Positions 16,744-25,143 of a stretch of 64,000 bases of DNA are shown here, in pieces; the stretch's first letter is position 1; the number at the start of each line of letters is the position of its first letter. A program made the position numbers and the translations under genes. The stretch is from Leptospira paudalimensis. Lineage in GTDB: Bacteria > Spirochaetota > Leptospiria > Leptospirales > Leptospiraceae. A model generated the notes under the pieces. That model was not told where the DNA came from. It did not search any database and was given only the letters and a program-made list of their open reading frames with translations. The DNA is taken from contig NZ_JAMQPR010000001.1 of the NCBI RefSeq assembly GCF_026151345.1, positions 659,231 through 723,230 on the forward strand, given 5' to 3'.

Positions 16744-17503
16744 TTCTTCAAGTGAATTTCACCACCAACACCATTTTAAGAGTGCAGACCACCAGTATGC
16801 TTCTTCCAAACAAGGAATATGGTTATTCCTTTGCACAGAGATCCTTATGTTTGGAGGCCTATTCGTAGGTTACCTTATCTACCATTCTTTGTATCCTACT
16901 GTTTTTAAAAACGGTTCCGAAACATTAGATTGGAAAATGGGTGCAGTTAACACTGTTGTGTTACTTGTGAGTTCGTTCACAATGGCAGCAGCCATTAATT
17001 ATGTGCAACGTGGTCTTCATAAAATTGCTGCGATTATGCTTGCGTTAACAATCGCATGTGCAGCAGCCTTTATGGTCATTAAATACTTCGAATATAGCCA
17101 TAAGTTCCATGTTGGAACTGTTCCCGGCAAATTTTCGTTAGTTGACCCTTCTTGTGCAGCAGGTGGAAAACGAGCAACTTGTGAATCAAAAATTGCCGCT
17201 CTCCTCAAAAATCCTGCAGAACTTGAAAAAAACCATGTAAGTGCGGAAGAAGTCACTCGCTTAAAAGCTGTGATCTCCCAACCTAAATGGGAAATGTTCT
17301 ACGGTTTTTACTTTGTGATGACTGGTCTTCACGGGATCCACGTAGTAGCGGGAGCTCTTCTTATCTTCTGGATTTTCATCAAAACTCTAAGAAGAAAAGT
17401 TGGACCTGAATATTACACTCCTGTTGAAGGTGTAGGTCTATTTTGGCACGTAGTGGACTTGGTATGGATTTACCTCTTCCCACTTCTATACTTGGTAGGA
17501 TAA
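16730..17503 (+). CDS. ctaE: Cytochrome c oxidase subunit III
   Basis: A 257-aa subunit III with about seven membrane helices; KQGIWLFLCTEILMFGGLF, MTGLHGIHV and the closing WHVVDLVWIYLFPLLY-type segment are characteristic. Between HKFHVGTV (about 124) and WEMFYGFYF (about 186) lies a hydrophilic insertion of about 60 residues containing Cys142 and Cys151, much longer than the equivalent loop in most bacterial subunits. The N-terminus has several His residues. Its start lies within the end of ctaD, so translation is probably coupled. Confidence 0.95.
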   Translation: MTSVSSSSEFHHQHHFKSADHQYASSKQGIWLFLCTEILMFGGLFVGYLIYHSLYPTVFKNGSETLDWKMGAVNTVVLLVSSFTMAAAINYVQRGLHKIAAIMLALTIACAAAFMVIKYFEYSHKFHVGTVPGKFSLVDPSCAAGGKRATCESKIAALLKNPAELEKNHVSAEEVTRLKAVISQPKWEMFYGFYFVMTGLHGIHVVAGALLIFWIFIKTLRRKVGPEYYTPVEGVGLFWHVVDLVWIYLFPLLYLVG

Positions 17504-17516
17504 AAGGGATTATAAA

Positions 17517-18113
17517 ATGGAATACGTAATCAATTACGGACTATACTTCATTGCACTTGCGGCTGTTTTTACACCTGTTTTAGGGTTTGGAATTTTTGCT
17601 CCAGGGATTGCAACCGCTACGATCCTCGGATTTATTGTAAACTGGTTTGGTCAATTTTTCCAAACAGATCGTTTTACAAAATTCACATCTGAAAACAAAG
17701 ACAACAAACTGTTGAAATTCGTTATGGGTGATGAAGATCACAAAGAAGATCACGCTTCTGCTTCTATGTGGGTAGAGGATGGTGAAGAGGAAGAAGAACA
17801 TGATCACCATGTGATTTCCATCAAAACATATGTGTTTGTACTCCTTGCTCTTTTCTTTGGAACCTTCATAACCGTTTGGGTGGCGCAATACGATTTAGGA
17901 AAATGGAATATGATTGTGGCAATGGCTGTTGCAACATGTAAAGCATTCTTTGTCTTAGCTTACTTCATGCATTTAAAGTATGACAATATGCTAAACAGAG
18001 TGATTTTCCTCTCAGCGTTTGCCTTCCTCGCGTTGTTATTCGCTTTCTCTTTTGGCGATATCATCTCGAGAATTGCACCAACAACTGATACCCCAGTAAA
18101 AACTTTTTTCTAA
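17517..18113 (+). CDS. ctaF: Cytochrome c oxidase subunit IV family protein, extended
   Basis: A 198-aa protein in two parts. The C-terminal half (about 103-190) matches prokaryotic COX4/CtaF, with WNMIVAMAVATCKAFFVLAYFMHL-like helices in the usual order. The N-terminal half adds two membrane helices (about 5-50). An acidic, His-containing linker (about 71-100, five His and many Asp/Glu) joins them. The usual subunit IV is about 100 aa, so the N-terminal half is an addition. It is the last gene of the oxidase operon and is followed by a clear terminator. Confidence 0.88.
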   Translation: MEYVINYGLYFIALAAVFTPVLGFGIFAPGIATATILGFIVNWFGQFFQTDRFTKFTSENKDNKLLKFVMGDEDHKEDHASASMWVEDGEEEEEHDHHVISIKTYVFVLLALFFGTFITVWVAQYDLGKWNMIVAMAVATCKAFFVLAYFMHLKYDNMLNRVIFLSAFAFLALLFAFSFGDIISRIAPTTDTPVKTFF

Positions 18114-18138
18114 AAAATAGAGAAAGTAGATTTTGGAG

Positions 18139-18163
18139 AAACCCGCCTTCGCGCGGGTTTTTT
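18139..18163 (+). terminator. Intrinsic terminator of the oxidase operon
   Basis: Stem AAACCCGC (18139-18146) pairs with GCGGGTTT (18153-18160) around a six-base loop and runs straight into a T-tract (18158-18163). It lies 26 bases after ctaF and closes the sco1-ctaCDEF run. Confidence 0.9.
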
Positions 18164-18179
18164 CGTCTAATAAGGCATT

Positions 18180-20132
18180 GTGTATCAGCATTTCCAGACA
18201 ATCGTTTCTAGATTTTTTGATTTAATTCCTGAACGAAAAATATATAATTTAGAATATTGTAAAGAGTTAGATCGCCAAACTAGAATCATCCAATTCCCTG
18301 GAAGTTTAATCGGGAGCATTGCATTACTTGGTTTTGCCTTTGATACTGATGCAAAACTCCACCCAGAATTTCCGGAGATGTTTTACTTTCGGATTGGGTT
18401 TACCATCCTCTGTGTTTTTTATATATTCCTAAACTTATTCAATCAATCACGGAACATTCAATCTAGATTAGAGGGATTAACTTGGGGTTATGTTGTATAT
18501 GGTTATGTGCTGTTTACAACATCGTTTTTTACAGGAAGAATTGCCGATGACGCTCCTTATGTATCTGGCTTACAAATGGTTGTCATCATTCTTTCCTTCT
18601 TGCCACTTCCCAGAAAAACACTTTTTATTTATTATCCCATTTCAATTTTTCTTTTTTTAACAACCGTTATTATATATAAGCCAAATTTGAATACACCTGC
18701 CACTGATTATTCCATGCAAAATTTAATTTTAAGTTATACCTTGGGAGTTTTTAGCGGACTTATCATCGAAAGGTATAGATTTCACTCATTTTTAAACCAC
18801 CTTCGTATCACGAAAAAAAACGAAGAAGTAACAAAAGCTGCAGAAGCTTTACAAGCATTAAAGTCACAACAAGATGGAGATTATTTTCTAACTACCTTGC
18901 TGTTTGATCCTCTTATCGGTAAAGAGTTGGATGGCAATGCAGTCACTATAGATACAGTCTTAAATCAGTATAAAAAATTTCACTTCCGAAATAAGGAATA
19001 CCAATTAGGTGGTGATTATCTTTCCGTATATAATTTGATCTTGCAGGGCAAACGTTACAAAGCATTTGTAAATGGCGATGCAATGGGAAAATCTATACAA
19101 GGTGCTGGAGGTGCGATTGTACTCGGAGCGGTGTACAATTCTATCATCATTCGTTCCAAAATGGATCCAACTTCCTCAAACCGTTCCCCAGAAAGATGGT
19201 TACATGATTGTTACTTAGATCTTCAAAAAATATTCGAAACATTTGATGGAGCAATGCTCGTATCAGCGGTTATAGGGTTATTGGAAGAGTCAACTGGGAC
19301 ACTTTATTTTATTAACTTGGAACATCCTTGGGTGATTTTGTATCGGGATGCAAAAGCGTCATTCATCGAAGAAGAAATTCATTATTATAAATTAGGTGTC
19401 ATGGAAGTTCCATCCAATCGTTTTATTTCAGTTTTTCAATTGAAAAAGGGAGATAAAATATTCTGTGGATCGGATGGAAAAGATGATTTGGTCATCTCTA
19501 ATTCCGGGAAATACCGCGATATCAATGAAGACCAAAACCTAATATTAGATTGTATTGAAAAATCAAATGGTGATTTGCAAAATTTGGTATCCGTTCTCGA
19601 AACAAAAGGAAAGTATTCGGACGATTTGAGCTTAATTTCCTTGGAATATAACTTAGAATCATTAAGCAAACCAGGGAAGTTTTGGAAAGAAGCAAAAACA
19701 TTGATCAAAAAAAGGCAAAATTCCAAAGCTTTAGAATTACTTTTATCGTATCCATCTGCCTTAGATACTTCCATTTTGGAACTAAAATTCATTACAAAAT
19801 TGTATGAAAAAGAGGGTGATCTTTTGAAAGCAATGGAGTATGCAAGTTTAGCTTTAGAAAACTTTCCATCAGATACAAGTTGGATGTTCCATACTTCTGT
19901 TTTGTATAAAAGACTTTATTCTATTTATAAATCCCAATCCTTTTTGTTTGAATCGCAAGAGTTAAGTGAACGGGTGCGTCTTCGTCAACCAAATAACATC
20001 CGAAATTTAATCCATCTAGCAGATGTTTGTAGATTGTTAGGAGATAAAGATCGCACAAGTTATTTGGTTCAGGTATTAAAGAAACTATCACCTGAGAATA
20101 AAAAACTCGAAGAATTGATTCGGTTGTTATAA
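18180..20132 (+). CDS. Membrane SpoIIE-type phosphatase of variant subfamily, with TPR-like tail
   Basis: A 650-aa protein starting at GTG 18180 after AAGG. Six or so membrane helices occupy about 40-205, followed by a short coiled coil (about 210-235), a SpoIIE/PP2C-like domain (about 237-490) and helical TPR-like repeats to the end. The catalytic core keeps GGDY, the GD of NGDAMGKS, GSDGKDD and SDDLSLISLEY, but the usual GHG after GDxxG is replaced by GKS. The segment starting QQDGDYFL closely resembles the C-terminal part of the 1904-aa protein at 51980. Probably dephosphorylates a STAS partner; the sensed signal is unknown. Confidence 0.85.
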   Translation: MYQHFQTIVSRFFDLIPERKIYNLEYCKELDRQTRIIQFPGSLIGSIALLGFAFDTDAKLHPEFPEMFYFRIGFTILCVFYIFLNLFNQSRNIQSRLEGLTWGYVVYGYVLFTTSFFTGRIADDAPYVSGLQMVVIILSFLPLPRKTLFIYYPISIFLFLTTVIIYKPNLNTPATDYSMQNLILSYTLGVFSGLIIERYRFHSFLNHLRITKKNEEVTKAAEALQALKSQQDGDYFLTTLLFDPLIGKELDGNAVTIDTVLNQYKKFHFRNKEYQLGGDYLSVYNLILQGKRYKAFVNGDAMGKSIQGAGGAIVLGAVYNSIIIRSKMDPTSSNRSPERWLHDCYLDLQKIFETFDGAMLVSAVIGLLEESTGTLYFINLEHPWVILYRDAKASFIEEEIHYYKLGVMEVPSNRFISVFQLKKGDKIFCGSDGKDDLVISNSGKYRDINEDQNLILDCIEKSNGDLQNLVSVLETKGKYSDDLSLISLEYNLESLSKPGKFWKEAKTLIKKRQNSKALELLLSYPSALDTSILELKFITKLYEKEGDLLKAMEYASLALENFPSDTSWMFHTSVLYKRLYSIYKSQSFLFESQELSERVRLRQPNNIRNLIHLADVCRLLGDKDRTSYLVQVLKKLSPENKKLEELIRLL

Positions 20133-20138
20133 TTTACT

Positions 20139-20765
20139 TTATTTTTGAAATAGAATGATTCTGTTCTCTATTTCCATTCGTTTGAATCCAAAAAATTCTT
20201 TGATCCATTCAAATGCCTGCTTTGTATAAAAGAAAGTATGTGTTTGGTCATTTTTATAATACCAGCGATCAAAGGAAATGGAATCGTCATAAGGGTGTGT
20301 TAAAATATATAACACTCCATTTACTTTGAGAAGGGACTTAAGTTTCTGGAATTCTAAATTTGGATGATGAAAATGTTCCACTACTTCTGTTAAAATGATA
20401 TAATCATATTGTTTTGTTAAATTTTCTTGAAATGGGTGAAAAAAAGGATCAAATAAATTGACTTGGTACCCTTTCTCTTTGAGTAAAAATTCAACTACGG
20501 GCCCAGGACCAGCACCATAATCCAATCCAAAATCCTCTGGTTTTTGATGTGTAAGCACTTTTTCAACAATGGGTCTTAAAAAATTTTGGTACTGAACATC
20601 ATGGATATCATTGTTATGTTCAAGGTATCTTTTTTTCTCATCATCTAATGAAGGTAAAAAAGTTTTATCCATAAAGATGGACATACAGTTAGAACACCGA
20701 TGGTAAGCCCTGAATTTGTTTTGATAATAGGGAGTCGATGGAGAGTTACAAAGAGGGCAATTCAT
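20139..20765 (-). CDS. Class I SAM-dependent methyltransferase with zinc-ribbon N-terminus
   Basis: A 208-aa protein. It begins with two CxxC pairs (CPLCNSP and CSNCMS, residues 3-29) forming a likely zinc ribbon, as in methyltransferases that act on cell-surface sugars or small molecules. The SAM-binding motif LDYGAGPGP (about 79-87) and the EVVEHF motif (about 127) place it in the Methyltransf_23 type. No membrane segment. It is convergent with the SpoIIE gene, with only six bases between the stops. Substrate unknown. Confidence 0.87.
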   Translation of the reverse strand: MNCPLCNSPSTPYYQNKFRAYHRCSNCMSIFMDKTFLPSLDDEKKRYLEHNNDIHDVQYQNFLRPIVEKVLTHQKPEDFGLDYGAGPGPVVEFLLKEKGYQVNLFDPFFHPFQENLTKQYDYIILTEVVEHFHHPNLEFQKLKSLLKVNGVLYILTHPYDDSISFDRWYYKNDQTHTFFYTKQAFEWIKEFFGFKRMEIENRIILFQK

Positions 20766-20994
20766 AAGAATCGAATTCCAGTTTCTTTTGAATCAAATAC
20801 CTTTCAATGAATATTCCATTAGTGAATGTTAATGTTGTAACTCGATTTGATTGCAAACGAATGTTGAAATCCAAAATTTCCCCAGCTTATTAGTATGGAA
20901 TTTGTTTTTCTCCAAGGAAGGGAATTCTAAAAAACCAGTCTATTTTTTTGGTTCTCTTTCCGATAATTGTGGTAATAGAGAAATCGGAACGCCC
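20766..20994. other. Longest intergenic gap in the window (229 bases)
   Basis: A/T-rich sequence between the divergent methyltransferase and SPOR-like genes. It presumably holds both promoters. A frame from 20851 runs into the SPOR-like gene, but its composition and lack of a ribosome site make it an unlikely N-terminus. I see no RNA gene or repeat here. Confidence 0.5.
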
Positions 20995-21603
20995 ATGCAA
21001 AATATAGATTATTCCAGAAAGCTTCGGTCCGGCCGACCCTACGAAGGGGAGATTCCAAACCATACTCCTTTCCCAACTCCTTCTTATTCTCAAGTCAGCG
21101 CCAAACCAAAATCAGCGTTCATCCTCCTCATTGGCGGTATTTTGCTTTTTACCTCAGGAATGGTGGTTGGAATCCAATTGGGCCAAAAAGAAAGTAAATT
21201 TAAGGAAAACGCTGAGACCTCATTTTCGAATGTAGGGACAAAATCACAGTCGTCTACCATTCCATCTCCTTCCCAAAGGGAAATCGAAGAAACGAATGAT
21301 ACACAAAAATCGGCTTCCGAACAGAATGGTCCTTTTCCTGCTACATTGAAATTCCCACCAAAAAATGACCAAATCAATTATATGGTGCAAATTGGTGATT
21401 TTAGCCCAGAAGAAGCTGTTTCCATCGGCAAACAGCTGATAGAATCCCAGCCAAATTTAAGAGGCAGGATTTTTCGCACTTCCACTGGGAAATTATTCGC
21501 TGGTTATTTTTACCGATTGGAAGATGCAAAGGAAACCTTGGACATCGTAAAAGGTAAATTGCCTCAATTGACAGGTGCAGAAGTAAAAACCATTCGATTC
21601 TGA
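20995..21603 (+). CDS. SPOR-like membrane protein
   Basis: A 202-aa protein with a short cytoplasmic N-terminus, one membrane helix (about 38-60, AFILLIGGILLFTSGMVVG), a Ser/Thr/Gln-rich linker and a C-terminal domain (about 125-202). The latter opens INYMVQIGDFSPEEA and has the beta-alpha-beta pattern of SPOR domains, which bind denuded peptidoglycan. The ATG at 20995 is chosen because GGAAC precedes it and the membrane topology is then normal. A role at the division site or in wall remodelling is inferred. Confidence 0.7.
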   Translation: MQNIDYSRKLRSGRPYEGEIPNHTPFPTPSYSQVSAKPKSAFILLIGGILLFTSGMVVGIQLGQKESKFKENAETSFSNVGTKSQSSTIPSPSQREIEETNDTQKSASEQNGPFPATLKFPPKNDQINYMVQIGDFSPEEAVSIGKQLIESQPNLRGRIFRTSTGKLFAGYFYRLEDAKETLDIVKGKLPQLTGAEVKTIRF

Positions 21604-21622
21604 ACTATTTTTGCCAACTTCC

Positions 21623-21650
21623 TTGACATTGGCCATTTTTCAGGTATACT
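21623..21650 (+). promoter_or_regulatory. Strong sigma-70-type promoter for carD
   Basis: TTGACA (21623-21628), a 16-base spacer and TATACT (21645-21650) form one of the best promoter matches in the window, 37 bases before the TTG start of carD. A perfect inverted repeat overlaps the -10 box. Confidence 0.75.
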
Positions 21651-21664
21651 CTTGGTAAGAGTAT
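21646..21664. promoter_or_regulatory. Palindromic operator-like site at the carD promoter
   Basis: ATACTCTTGGTAAGAGTAT consists of two perfect 8-bp inverted arms around a three-base centre. It covers the -10 box and the probable transcription start, a position typical for a repressor. The cognate protein is unknown. Confidence 0.5.
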
Positions 21665-21686
21665 TTACGGAAGTTATTATACTTAC

Positions 21687-22268
21687 TTGGCTACAAAAAA
21701 ACTAAACGAAAAAACTAAAGAGCCTAAATTCAAGGTTGGGGATTACGTTGTATACCCAATCCATGGAGTAGGTGAAGTCACAGAAGTTGCTAAAAAGCTG
21801 ATTCTGGGAAAGAAAAAAGACTGTTACAGTTTGGAAATTCAAGGTTCCAAAATGAAGGTCTCTATCCCTGTGGATCGCGCGATGGATGTGGGTATCCGGT
21901 CGATCATTGATAAAAAAGAGATCAAAAAAGTTCTCACTCTCCTAAAAAAGGATGAGGTCGACACGGAAGAGGACTGGAAAGTCCGTTACCAGAACAATAT
22001 GAACAAGATCAAATCTGGTTCTATTTTCGAAGTGGCTGATGTGTGCCGTAATCTTTACAGACGTGCCTATGGCAAAGAACTCTCCATTATGGAGAGAAAG
22101 CTCTACGAGAGCGCCTATAATTTAGTAAAGATGGAAATTGCATTGAGTAAGGGTGTACCCCAAGAAGAAGCAGGAAACATTGTTTCCGATGTGCTGGCAG
22201 CTTCAGTGCAAGGTATGGCTCCACCACCACCTCCAAAAGAATTGGATGATGATCTAGATTTAGAATAA
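21687..22268 (+). CDS. carD: CarD family transcriptional regulator
   Basis: A 193-aa CarD/CdnL-type protein that binds RNA polymerase beta and stabilises open complexes at housekeeping promoters. The N-terminal RID-like domain opens [20 protein letters not shown] (positions about 15-34) and the C-terminal helical domain contains [25 protein letters not shown] repeats. The C-terminus has a Pro run and an acidic end. The start is a TTG at 21687 with GGAAG about 13 bases upstream; no ATG is available nearby. The PIN/TRAM gene follows in the same direction, the same neighbour arrangement seen in Gram-positive bacteria. Confidence 0.93.
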   Translation: MATKKLNEKTKEPKFKVGDYVVYPIHGVGEVTEVAKKLILGKKKDCYSLEIQGSKMKVSIPVDRAMDVGIRSIIDKKEIKKVLTLLKKDEVDTEEDWKVRYQNNMNKIKSGSIFEVADVCRNLYRRAYGKELSIMERKLYESAYNLVKMEIALSKGVPQEEAGNIVSDVLAASVQGMAPPPPPKELDDDLDLE

Positions 22269-22308
22269 ACTTCCGTTTTTGCTCAAACTCTTTTACAAGG
22301 ATTGAGTT

Positions 22309-23346
22309 ATGAAACATTTACTTTCAACCATTGGGACACTACTTGTCACTTCGGTATCGTTTTTCTTTATACATTCAGAATCGCAAAACATCGTTTTGGC
22401 GGGGGTACTTGCTGGTGTTGTTCTGGTTTATTCTTTGGTTCTAATTCTCGGTGAGAGAAAATTATTCCCAGAAATTAAAGCAGATGTTGTTCTATGTGCA
22501 AGTGTTGGTGCGCTACTCGGACTCTCCATAGCTGCATTCCCTGTAAGTTTGCTTAATGATTATGGATACAAATCGGTTTCCATTTTTGTTGCTGTGCTTT
22601 TTTTCCTAACAGGGATAAAAGCAGGTGTCTCGTTTTCCAAAAAACCTGGCCTTTCCATTTTTGGTGGTGGCTCTGGTGCTCCTGGTTCTAGTTTTTCCAT
22701 TCCAGGACTGGAAGGTGGAACAACTCAAATCAAGGATAAAATTCTAGATACTTCCGTTGTGATCGATGGTAGGATTTTGGATATTGCTGACACTCACTTC
22801 TTAGATGGTCCTCTCATCCTTCCTAACTTTGTGTTACGTGAAATCCAATTGATTTCCGATTCTTCTGATCCGATCAAACGTGCTCGTGGTCGTCGTGGTC
22901 TTGAGATGTTAAACAAACTCCAAAGAAAAGGATCCATCGAAGTTAAGATCACGTATACTGATTATTCTGATACTCGAGAAGTGGATGCAAAACTGGTAAA
23001 ACTTGCTCGTGATACTGGTGGAGCCGTTGTTACCAATGACTTTAACCTAAACAAAGTAGCAGAGTTACAAGGTGTTCGAGTTCTCAATTTGAATAACCTT
23101 GCCAATGCATTAAAACCTGTAGTGTTACCTGGTGAAGAGTTTCAAATTTCCGTCATCAAAGAAGGAAAAGATGAAAACCAAGGAATTGGGTACTTGGAAG
23201 ATGGAACCATGGTTGTGATCGAAAATGGTGGTCATTTAGTTGGGAAAGATGTACGTGTAGTCGTTACAAGTATCATCCAAACTGCAGCTGGTAAAATGAT
23301 CTTCACAAAAGTACAAAACGGTAATAATAACTACAACAAATCGTAA
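22309..23346 (+). CDS. PIN/TRAM-domain membrane protein (YacL-like)
   Basis: A 345-aa protein. Four hydrophobic helices (about 1-110) are followed by a Gly/Ser linker, a PIN nuclease domain (about 145-260) and a TRAM domain (about 280-340). PIN acidic residues are seen in [11 protein letters not shown], in the Glu of LREIQL and in [19 protein letters not shown] proteins of this type are predicted RNases at the membrane; the target is unknown. AAGGA precedes the ATG. It lies just after carD, probably in the same transcript. Confidence 0.9.
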   Translation: MKHLLSTIGTLLVTSVSFFFIHSESQNIVLAGVLAGVVLVYSLVLILGERKLFPEIKADVVLCASVGALLGLSIAAFPVSLLNDYGYKSVSIFVAVLFFLTGIKAGVSFSKKPGLSIFGGGSGAPGSSFSIPGLEGGTTQIKDKILDTSVVIDGRILDIADTHFLDGPLILPNFVLREIQLISDSSDPIKRARGRRGLEMLNKLQRKGSIEVKITYTDYSDTREVDAKLVKLARDTGGAVVTNDFNLNKVAELQGVRVLNLNNLANALKPVVLPGEEFQISVIKEGKDENQGIGYLEDGTMVVIENGGHLVGKDVRVVVTSIIQTAAGKMIFTKVQNGNNNYNKS

Positions 23347-23370
23347 TCTATTTTTTGTAGTCTAACGGAT

Positions 23371-25143
23371 ATGAAACTGGCTCGTTTTTTAATGTCACGC
23401 GAAGGGTTCATATCCGTTCTTTGTTATACAGTAACGGCCGCATTCTCTTTCCTCTCTTTTGCGCCTCTCAATTTACCAATTTTCGTTTGGTTTGCTCCTT
23501 TTGGTCTCTTTATCATAGAAAAAAGAAACCGAGGTGAATGGAAAAAACTCATCTACCACGGATTTGGCTTTGCCATTTTGTTTTATTTGGTGTCCTTCCA
23601 TTGGGTCTACCATATGACAACTGTTTTTGGGGGATTTGATTGGTATTTAGCTGTTCCCATTTTTATTGGCTCAGCTATTGTATTAAATTTTAAATTTCCA
23701 GTATATTTACTTCTTTTCTCTTTTTTAGCAAAAAAAGTGGGAAAATTTTTTCCATTGATAGCATCGTTTTCGATTTTGTTTGCTGAATTTTTTACTCCTC
23801 AAGTTTTCCCTTGGTACTTCGGTAACGTAGTGGCAGAAAATCAAATTTTAGCACAAAACGCAGAGTATACGAGTGCTTATGGATTATCTGGCTTTTTATT
23901 TTTTGTTTCTTATTATCTCTTTTACCTTAAAAATCCAAAAAAAATCCTTCATCTACTTTCTTTGATTCAGTCTCTGATCACAAAACACCCGAAGCTTGTC
24001 AAACAAATGTTAGTGGGTCTAACTTCCCTTTTGATTGTTTTGGTTTTGTTTTTTGGGAATGGTTTTTATTTGTTCCATAAATGGGAAAATGTCAAACCAA
24101 TCGCAGAACGTGAGGTTCTGATTGTCCAACCGAATGCTCCATTGGAGTTTCGAGATGGTAGAAACCCTGCAGAAGAAATTCGAAATTTAATGACTCGCAT
24201 CGACCGTATGGTGGAATCTGAATTAAAAGAGAAACCAGTGGATTTGGTAGTTTTACCAGAATCTGGAGTTCCATTTTTTACCACCCATGATTCAGAGGTA
24301 ACCAGGACACTTCGTATTTATTGGCACCAATTTGAGTCACTAATGGCAATCATCAGTTTGCGACATGGAGCCAATTTGTTTTTTAATGAATTGGATGCAG
24401 ACATTCCTGGTGGCAAAGAATCTGCGCGAATCATCCGAAACGACATTCGTACGTACAATTCGTCCGTACTCATGAATCCAAATGGGGAACGGAAAAAAAG
24501 TTACCAAAAAGTATTTTTACTCATCTTTGGGGAATACATGCCATTTGAATGGATGTATGCTTTGTCTGGTCAAACGGGACAATTTGCACCTGGAACTAAA
24601 ATGGATCTTATTCCTTATTATGAACGTCGTAAAACTCCTTCAAATGTTACGAAAGATTTACATTGGGAGGATACATTTGGAATGAGTCCCGATTCGGTAA
24701 GGGAACATTACCGTCCAAACCAAATTGAAGAGAAAACAATTGGGTCTTTTTTACCTTTGATTTGTTATGAAGTGATCATCTCGGAATTTGTGCGTAAATT
24801 TCAAGGAGATCCAGATTTTATCGTGAATGTAACAAACGATAAATGGTATGGAAATTCTGTAGAATCCTACCAACACCATACTTTGGGTCGTTTGCGTGCG
24901 ATTGAATTTCGAAAATGGATCGTTCGTTCAACGAATTCAGGAACTTCTGTTTTTACGGATCATTTAGGGCGAAATATTGATAACGATTTTACTCCGATTG
25001 AAACGACTGCAACCATCCGTAAAAAGGTTTCTGTTATCCCTGGTGAAATGACATTTTATCGACTATATGGAAACTTACTGTCTTATTTGTTTATGGGAAT
25101 CGTAGGACTTGTGTTTTTTGTTTATGCTAAAAGGAATTCGTAA
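23371..25143 (+). CDS. lnt: Apolipoprotein N-acyltransferase
   Basis: A 590-aa enzyme that adds the third acyl chain to lipoproteins. N-terminal membrane helices (about 10-235) precede a nitrilase-type catalytic domain. The triad is visible as Glu in VLPESG (about 308), Lys in SYQKVFLLIFGEYMP (about 377) and Cys in LICYEV. The Glu residues in FGEY and CYE are also kept. Between FAPG and the Cys lies an extra segment of about 45 residues, making the protein longer than the usual 500 or so. A C-terminal helix closes it. Leptospira relies heavily on lipoproteins. The next gene starts inside its end. Confidence 0.9.
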   Translation: MKLARFLMSREGFISVLCYTVTAAFSFLSFAPLNLPIFVWFAPFGLFIIEKRNRGEWKKLIYHGFGFAILFYLVSFHWVYHMTTVFGGFDWYLAVPIFIGSAIVLNFKFPVYLLLFSFLAKKVGKFFPLIASFSILFAEFFTPQVFPWYFGNVVAENQILAQNAEYTSAYGLSGFLFFVSYYLFYLKNPKKILHLLSLIQSLITKHPKLVKQMLVGLTSLLIVLVLFFGNGFYLFHKWENVKPIAEREVLIVQPNAPLEFRDGRNPAEEIRNLMTRIDRMVESELKEKPVDLVVLPESGVPFFTTHDSEVTRTLRIYWHQFESLMAIISLRHGANLFFNELDADIPGGKESARIIRNDIRTYNSSVLMNPNGERKKSYQKVFLLIFGEYMPFEWMYALSGQTGQFAPGTKMDLIPYYERRKTPSNVTKDLHWEDTFGMSPDSVREHYRPNQIEEKTIGSFLPLICYEVIISEFVRKFQGDPDFIVNVTNDKWYGNSVESYQHHTLGRLRAIEFRKWIVRSTNSGTSVFTDHLGRNIDNDFTPIETTATIRKKVSVIPGEMTFYRLYGNLLSYLFMGIVGLVFFVYAKRNS

